From: Pseudonocardia cypriaca
GTDB taxonomy: Bacteria; Actinomycetota; Actinomycetes; Mycobacteriales; Pseudonocardiaceae
Direction of reading: 5' to 3'
Assembly (NCBI RefSeq): GCF_006717045.1
Contig: NZ_VFPH01000001.1
Location: forward strand, 992,001 to 1,056,000
DNA: 64,000 bases
Both the position numbers and the translations under genes were made by a program. Shown piece by piece: positions 59,660 through 64,000 of this stretch (the stretch's first letter is position 1; every line of letters starts with the position of its first letter). The notes below the pieces were generated by a model that did not search any database, had not been told where the DNA came from, and saw only the letters and a list, made by a program, of their open reading frames with translations.

Positions 59660-60436
59660 ATGACGACGATGTCTGCAACCCGCCCGGACCAGCCCGAAGC
59701 TGCGAACAGCGTCCTGGCGAAGGTGCAGCGCATCCTCGAGGCGTTCGGGCCGGACGACGAGCACCTCAGCCTGACCGAGATCGCCCGCCGGACGGGGCTC
59801 GCGAAGGCGTCGGTCCACCGGCTCGCGCAGGAGCTCCTGCAGTGGGGCCTGCTCGAACGGCGCGGTTCCAGCTACTGGCTCGGCATGCGCCTGTTCGAGA
59901 TCGGCCAGCGGGTGCCGCGCCAGCGGATCCTCTCCGACGCCGCCCGCCCGTACATGGAGGACCTCCACCACGCCACCAACGAGACCGTCCACCTCGCCGT
60001 GCTCGACGGGCTCGAGGTGCTGTACCTCGAGAAGGTCTCCGGACACGGGCGGGTGCCGTCCCGCGTCGCGGGCAGGATGCCGCTGCACTGCACCGCCACC
60101 GGCAAGGTGCTGCTCGCCTTCGGGCCGCGGCGGCTCGTCGACGAGGTGCTGGCGAGCCCGCTGCGGCGGCTCACCCCGTACACAGTCGCGGTGCCAGGGC
60201 TTCTCCTGCAGGAGCTGGTCAAGGCCCGCGAGCTCGGCTACGCAGTGGAGAACGAGCAGACGCGGGCCGGCTTCGTGAGCGTCGCGATCCCGCTGATCGG
60301 CACGACCGGGGCGGTCACCGGGGCCCTGTCCGTGACGGCGCCGGTGCACCGCGCCGACGTCCAGAAGTTCGCGGGGCTGCTGAACATGGTCGGGCGACGG
60401 ATCATGAAGTCGGTGGCGGCGCTGAGCCAGGGGTAG
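59660..60436 (+). CDS. IclR family transcriptional regulator (upper pathway)
   Basis: I start at ATG 59660 (MTTMSATRPDQPEAANS); 258 residues. The winged helix is at ~15-75 (LSLTEIARRTGLAKASVHRLAQEL) and the effector domain at ~90-250 (GRMPLHCTATGKVLLAFGP; GYAVENEQTRAGFVSVA). It resembles the IclR at 21967 throughout, including EVLYLEKVSG against VVYVQKLTVSG. It probably controls the Rieske-dioxygenase operon through motif copies A-C, and may cross-regulate the lower pathway. Confidence 0.9.
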   Translation: MTTMSATRPDQPEAANSVLAKVQRILEAFGPDDEHLSLTEIARRTGLAKASVHRLAQELLQWGLLERRGSSYWLGMRLFEIGQRVPRQRILSDAARPYMEDLHHATNETVHLAVLDGLEVLYLEKVSGHGRVPSRVAGRMPLHCTATGKVLLAFGPRRLVDEVLASPLRRLTPYTVAVPGLLLQELVKARELGYAVENEQTRAGFVSVAIPLIGTTGAVTGALSVTAPVHRADVQKFAGLLNMVGRRIMKSVAALSQG

Positions 60437-60452
60437 GGATCCGGAGCTTGGA

Positions 60453-61268
60453 TCACCCCTCGGTCAGCTGTAGCGAAGCGAGGAACTCGCCGACGACGGC
60501 GGCGAACTGTTCCGGCCGATGGTCCACCGCCGGCACCCCGGTGCCCGGCAGCACCGCGGTGCGGGCGCCGGGAATCGCCGCCGCGATCCGGGGCAGGTCG
60601 GGCAGGGAGAAGGTGTCGAGCTCGCCGCAGATCGCGAGCGTCGGGGCCCGCACGAGGCCGATGCGGTCCTCCATGCGGTAGCGGTTCACCGCGACGTGGC
60701 CCTCCTCGGCCCGGTCGAGCACGGCGAGGGCGTCGCGCACGAGGCGGTCGAGCAGGTCGGGCCGGTCGGGCGGGTAGAAGCCGGCGCGGTTGGCCCACAG
60801 CTGCCCGAGGTGCGAGCCGTCCGCTGCGGGCACCACGTGGTCGATCGGCGGCCGGGACGTGGCGACCCGGTGCCGGCGTGCTGCGTCGACGAACGGGGTC
60901 GCGGAGAGCACGAGGCCGTGCACCCGCTCCGGCGCCGCGGCGGCGACCTCGACCGCGATCACGCCGCCGGTGTGGTGCCCCACGACGGAGACGCGGTCGA
61001 GGCCCACCGCGTCGCACAGGTCGAGGACCCCAGCGGCGAACAGCTCGATCGTCCACGGGTCGGCCGGCCGGGCGGACGCGCCGAAGCCGAGGGTGTCCAT
61101 CGCGATCGCCCGGTGGTTCGCCCCGAGCAGCGGCAGGACGTCGCGGTACTCGTCCCACGACCGCGGCGTCTGGTGCAGCAGCACCACCGGATCACCGGTG
61201 CCGTGCTCGACGTAGTGGACCTGGCCGTGCCGGGTGTCGGCGAACCCGTGCCGCACGAGGCTGCTCAC
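60453..61268 (-). CDS. Alpha/beta hydrolase-fold protein lacking the nucleophile Ser
   Basis: I start at GTG 61268, coupled by GTGA to the flavoprotein gene; 271 residues. The fold is evident from LLHQTPRSWDEYRDVLPLLG, AMDTLGFGASARP and ICGELDTFSLPD. The nucleophile elbow GxSxG reads GHHTGG, with His99 where Ser normally stands. A C-terminal region VPAVDHRPEQF provides a His. Such Ser-less members may be catalytically different or non-hydrolytic (for example cofactor-independent oxygenase-like or binding proteins). It is the last gene of the molybdenum-hydroxylase operon. Confidence 0.84.
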   Translation of the reverse strand: MSSLVRHGFADTRHGQVHYVEHGTGDPVVLLHQTPRSWDEYRDVLPLLGANHRAIAMDTLGFGASARPADPWTIELFAAGVLDLCDAVGLDRVSVVGHHTGGVIAVEVAAAAPERVHGLVLSATPFVDAARRHRVATSRPPIDHVVPAADGSHLGQLWANRAGFYPPDRPDLLDRLVRDALAVLDRAEEGHVAVNRYRMEDRIGLVRAPTLAICGELDTFSLPDLPRIAAAIPGARTAVLPGTGVPAVDHRPEQFAAVVGEFLASLQLTEG

Positions 61269-62407
61269 CTGAAGGCCGGGACGGTGGGCGCCTGGCCCAT
61301 GAGAACGGCGCCCGCGGCGTCGTAGATCGCCGGGCTGAGGAACGCGTGCTCCTGCGGGACGAGAGCGTCGTTCAGCAGGGCGGGCAACAGGTGGTCCCGG
61401 CGGATGGCGGCCGTGCCGGAGAGCGAGACGACCTGGTGGACCACCTGCGCGGCCGTCCGGGCGAGGTGGGCCGCGGAGAGCCGCAGGTGGGCGTTCTGCA
61501 CGTCGCTCACCTCGCCGCCGTCGACGAGCGCCTGCCAGGCCTCGCCGGTGACCTCGTAGAAGTAGGCCCGCGCCGACCGCAGCGTGGCCTCGGCCTCGGC
61601 GATACCGGCGCGGTAGTAGGCGCGGTCGGCGAGCTTCGGGGCGCCGGTGATGCTCGCCCGGCCGCTGCCGACCTCCTCCGCGAAGTCGAGCGCGGCCCTG
61701 GCGACCCCGGCGGAGACCACGGAGAGCACCTGCGCGGCGTACGTGATCGCGGGATACCGGTAGAGCGGCTCGTCGATCACCGGCTCCCCACCCCGGATGA
61801 ACGTCCACTCCCGGTCGACCTCGACGTCCACGGCGACGAGGTCGAAGGAGCCGGTGCCCTGCATGCCGATGACGTCCCAGTCCTGCACGATCTCCAGACG
61901 ATCCGGGCGCACCAGCGCTCCGCGCGGCTTGCCGGAGGTCGTGTCGTCACCCTGGATGCCGACGCAGACGATGTCCGCCGCCATGCAGCCGCTGGCGAAC
62001 TTCCAGCGGCCGTTGACGAGGAACCCGCGGTCGGTGGGGGTGGCGTGGTGGACCGGGAACAGCGCGCCCGCGAAGACGACGTCGGGACCGTCGGCGTACA
62101 GCTCCGCCTGCGCTTCGAGTGGCAGGGATCCGAGGTAGACCAGCTGCGAGCCGAAGCTCGCGACCCAGCCGGTGGAGCCGTCGACGGCCGAGATCCGCTC
62201 GATCAGGTCCAGGAACCGCGCCGGTGGCATCGTCTCCCCGCCGAACCGCTGCGGCGTCGCGGAGCGGTAGATGCCGAGCTGTTTGAGCCGCGCGACGAAG
62301 TCCGGGGAGACGTAGCGCTGCTCGCGGAACTCGTCCCGGCGCTCGGCCAGCTCGGCGAGGACCTCGTCGAGCGTGACCGAGCCGATCCCGTCCTGCGTCC
62401 GTGTCAT
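61265..62407 (-). CDS. Acyl-CoA dehydrogenase-fold flavoprotein (group D monooxygenase-like)
   Basis: This 380-residue protein has the acyl-CoA dehydrogenase/HsaA/DszC fold: YRSATPQRFGGETMPPARFL, STGWVASFGSQLVYLGSL, WKFASGCMAADIVCVGIQ and DVIGMQGTGSFDLVAVDVEV in the middle sheet, and the C-terminal helical bundle (LARTAAQVVHQVVSLSG). The catalytic Glu of acyl-CoA dehydrogenases is not evident, which favours a two-component FMNH2/FADH2-dependent hydroxylase; no flavin reductase gene is in view. It overlaps the molybdenum-hydroxylase gene by ATGA and the hydrolase gene by GTGA. Confidence 0.83.
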   Translation of the reverse strand: MTRTQDGIGSVTLDEVLAELAERRDEFREQRYVSPDFVARLKQLGIYRSATPQRFGGETMPPARFLDLIERISAVDGSTGWVASFGSQLVYLGSLPLEAQAELYADGPDVVFAGALFPVHHATPTDRGFLVNGRWKFASGCMAADIVCVGIQGDDTTSGKPRGALVRPDRLEIVQDWDVIGMQGTGSFDLVAVDVEVDREWTFIRGGEPVIDEPLYRYPAITYAAQVLSVVSAGVARAALDFAEEVGSGRASITGAPKLADRAYYRAGIAEAEATLRSARAYFYEVTGEAWQALVDGGEVSDVQNAHLRLSAAHLARTAAQVVHQVVSLSGTAAIRRDHLLPALLNDALVPQEHAFLSPAIYDAAGAVLMGQAPTVPAFR

Positions 62408-64000
62408 CGCTGCTCCTTCATCCGTTGCTGGGCCGCGAGCGCCTCAACGGCGCGCACGACCAGGCCGGTGGCGGCATCGAGCTTCCACGCGTTGTGCGCG
62501 AGCGGGTGGGCGTGCGCGTCGAGGACGGCGTCGACGTGGCGGCGCACGCTCGCCGCGTCCGGTGCGGTGCCGCGCAGTGCGTCCTCGACGGCGGTGAGCC
62601 GCCACGGGACGGGTGCGATCGCGCCGAGGACGAGGCGGACGTCGCGCCACGTGCCGCCGGGTGCCCGGTCGACCGACAGCGCCGCGGACGCGGTGGCGAA
62701 GTCACCCGTGTACAGGGCGAGCTTCGTGAAGGCCGACGCTCGCACGAGCGCGGAGGTGGGAACCGTGACCGCGGTGACCAGTTCTCCGCGGCGAAGGACG
62801 GTCTCTCCGGGCCCCGTGTAGAACGCGGAGACCGGCACGGTCCGGCCGCGGTCGGTCTCCCCAGAGTCGATCTCCCCAGAGTCGATTTCCACCGCGGCAT
62901 CGAGCGCGAGGAACACGGTCGAGAGGTCCGACGGGGTCACCGCCTGGCAGCGGTGCCCGTCGACCACGGCGTGCTGGAACCGGTGGTCGCCGGTGACCGC
63001 GTAGCAGGGGCTCAGCGGTCCGTTCCGCTTGTAGCAGTCGAAGCCGTTGCGGAAGAACCAGCAGCGCTTGGCCTGCACGAGGTTCCCGCCCACCGTCGCG
63101 GCGTTGCGCACCTGTGGGGACGCGATGGTGGCGATCGCCTCGGCCACGACCGGCGGGACGTCCGGGTGGGCGGCCAGGTCGGCGAGCGGGACGGCCGCGC
63201 CGATGCGCAGGCCGGCGTCGTCGCGGGTGATGCGCCGCATCTCGGTCACCGACGCGACGGAGACGAGCACGGGCGCCGGACGGGGTTCGGCCCTGCGTTC
63301 GACGAGGGCGTCGGTCGCCCCGCCGAGCGGAGCGGCGCCCGGGGCCGCCAGCAGCGCGGTTGCCTCGGCCAGGGTCTTCGGCACGTGGATCTCCGGCTCG
63401 GGCGGGTCCGCGATGCGGCGACGGGCGCGGGCCGCCGGACCGAACCGGCTGCCCAGCGCGTGCAGCAGCCGGTGCAGGCCCAGCGGGTAGGCAGCCCGGA
63501 TCGCCGCGATCCACCAGCGGGCGGGGCGGCGCCAGATCCGGTGCCTGCGCGCCGGCCATCCCTCGTGCCGGCGCAGGGCGCAAAGCACCTTGTCGGGCGT
63601 CAGCGGCAGCTCCCGCAGCCGCACGCCGACCGCATCGTGCACCGCGTTGGCGATCGCCGCGCCCGGCGGGATGATCGACATCTCGCCGACGCTCTTGGCC
63701 CCGTACGGGCCGGCCTCGTCGTGGCCCGGGACGATGATCGGCCGGATCGAGGGCAGGTCGGCGTTGCGCGGCAGCGCGTAGTGCAGGAAGCCGGCGTTCA
63801 CCACCCGCCCGCCCTCGCGGACGAGCTCCTCGCCCAGCGCCGCCCCGATTCCCATCGCCGCGCCACCGACGATCTGGCCCTCGACGGCCGTCGGGTTGAT
63901 CGCGGTGCCGACGTCATGCGCGGCGACGTAGTCGACCACCCGGATCTGCCCGGTCAGCCGGTCGACGTCGACGACGGCGCCGTGGGCGGCGAAGGCGTAG
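62404..64000 (-). CDS. Molybdenum hydroxylase: Mo-binding C-terminus fused to FAD subunit (5' end outside window)
   Basis: The frame enters from the right edge (VVDVDRLTGQIRVVDYVAAH). The first ~165 visible residues are the end of a xanthine-dehydrogenase-like molybdopterin subunit (GTAINPTAVEGQIVGGAAMG; AGPYGAKSVGEMSIIPPGAA). After a basic linker, a CoxM/YagS-type FAD domain follows: IHVPKTLAEATALL, ASPQVRNAATVGGNL and a Cys-rich insert CWFFRNGFDCYK...SPC as in FAD subunits that carry an extra [4Fe-4S] cluster, then TPSDLSTVFLALDAA. Mo and FAD parts are normally separate polypeptides or in FAD-then-Mo order. It hydroxylates N-heterocycles or aldehydes. A short tandem repeat encodes EIDSGEIDSGETD near 62856-62893. 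Confidence 0.85.
   Translation of the reverse strand, partial: YAFAAHGAVVDVDRLTGQIRVVDYVAAHDVGTAINPTAVEGQIVGGAAMGIGAALGEELVREGGRVVNAGFLHYALPRNADLPSIRPIIVPGHDEAGPYGAKSVGEMSIIPPGAAIANAVHDAVGVRLRELPLTPDKVLCALRRHEGWPARRHRIWRRPARWWIAAIRAAYPLGLHRLLHALGSRFGPAARARRRIADPPEPEIHVPKTLAEATALLAAPGAAPLGGATDALVERRAEPRPAPVLVSVASVTEMRRITRDDAGLRIGAAVPLADLAAHPDVPPVVAEAIATIASPQVRNAATVGGNLVQAKRCWFFRNGFDCYKRNGPLSPCYAVTGDHRFQHAVVDGHRCQAVTPSDLSTVFLALDAAVEIDSGEIDSGETDRGRTVPVSAFYTGPGETVLRRGELVTAVTVPTSALVRASAFTKLALYTGDFATASAALSVDRAPGGTWRDVRLVLGAIAPVPWRLTAVEDALRGTAPDAASVRRHVDAVLDAHAHPLAHNAWKLDAATGLVVRAVEALAAQQRMKEQR

Overview
The window is a very GC-rich, gene-dense stretch of actinomycete chromosome. GTG starts, 4-nt start/stop overlaps, F420-type oxidoreductases, LAL-type LuxR ATPases, an ECF42 sigma factor and many TetR and IclR regulators fit a soil actinomycete. 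A Pseudonocardia-like genus is my guess from gene style, not a demonstrated identity. I see no rRNA, tRNA, CRISPR array, phage or intact insertion sequence.

Layout. 1-9.9 kb is a carbohydrate region: the end of a ribose-type ABC importer (permease, binding lipoprotein), a tagatose/psicose-epimerase-like TIM barrel, an alpha-L-fucosidase, a FadR-type GntR repressor and an LplB/LplC/lipoprotein importer. A 1.2-kb gene-free island (2435-3636) lies inside it and holds a 550-bp element with perfect 37-bp inverted ends. 9.9-21.9 kb holds regulator/enzyme pairs: a TetR gene divergent from an MFS exporter-hydrolase operon, a PQQ-type sugar dehydrogenase, aldo/keto and SDR oxidoreductases, a PNPOx-FNR-ferredoxin fusion with its TetR, and an ECF42 sigma factor with its DGPF partner.

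21.9-25.5 kb encodes the complete lower half of a meta-cleavage pathway (2-hydroxypentadienoate hydratase, acylating acetaldehyde dehydrogenase, 4-hydroxy-2-oxovalerate aldolase) behind a divergent IclR gene. 25.6-43.4 kb is mixed accessory metabolism: a decayed S9 peptidase, a quinone oxidoreductase with TetR, a membrane-anchored multicopper oxidase, a LuxR-type ATPase, an LLM oxidoreductase, an APH-like kinase, three SDRs, a P450 and a carboxylesterase. At 43.55-44.05 kb two divergent genes have lost their 5' ends at one junction. 44.1-51.7 kb has a tandem CaiB-type CoA transferase with a crotonase, an MBL-VOC pair and a second LuxR-type ATPase.

51.7-64 kb is the most interesting block. A Rieske oxygenase (CarAa-like) is divergent from its apparent electron-transfer partners, a thioredoxin-reductase-like ferredoxin reductase and a 7Fe-type ferredoxin. 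It is followed by an MhpB-type extradiol dioxygenase, an M20 homolog with altered metal ligands, a BphD-like hydrolase, a 36-residue membrane peptide, a second MhpC-like hydrolase, a dehydrogenase and an IclR regulator. Convergent to these is an operon with a molybdenum hydroxylase (Mo-FAD fusion, running off the window), an acyl-CoA-dehydrogenase-like flavoprotein and an alpha/beta hydrolase with His in place of the nucleophile Ser. Together with the lower pathway 28 kb away, this reads as one aromatic or N-heteroaromatic catabolic system split into two loci, each with an IclR gene and each carrying the same 16-bp motif.
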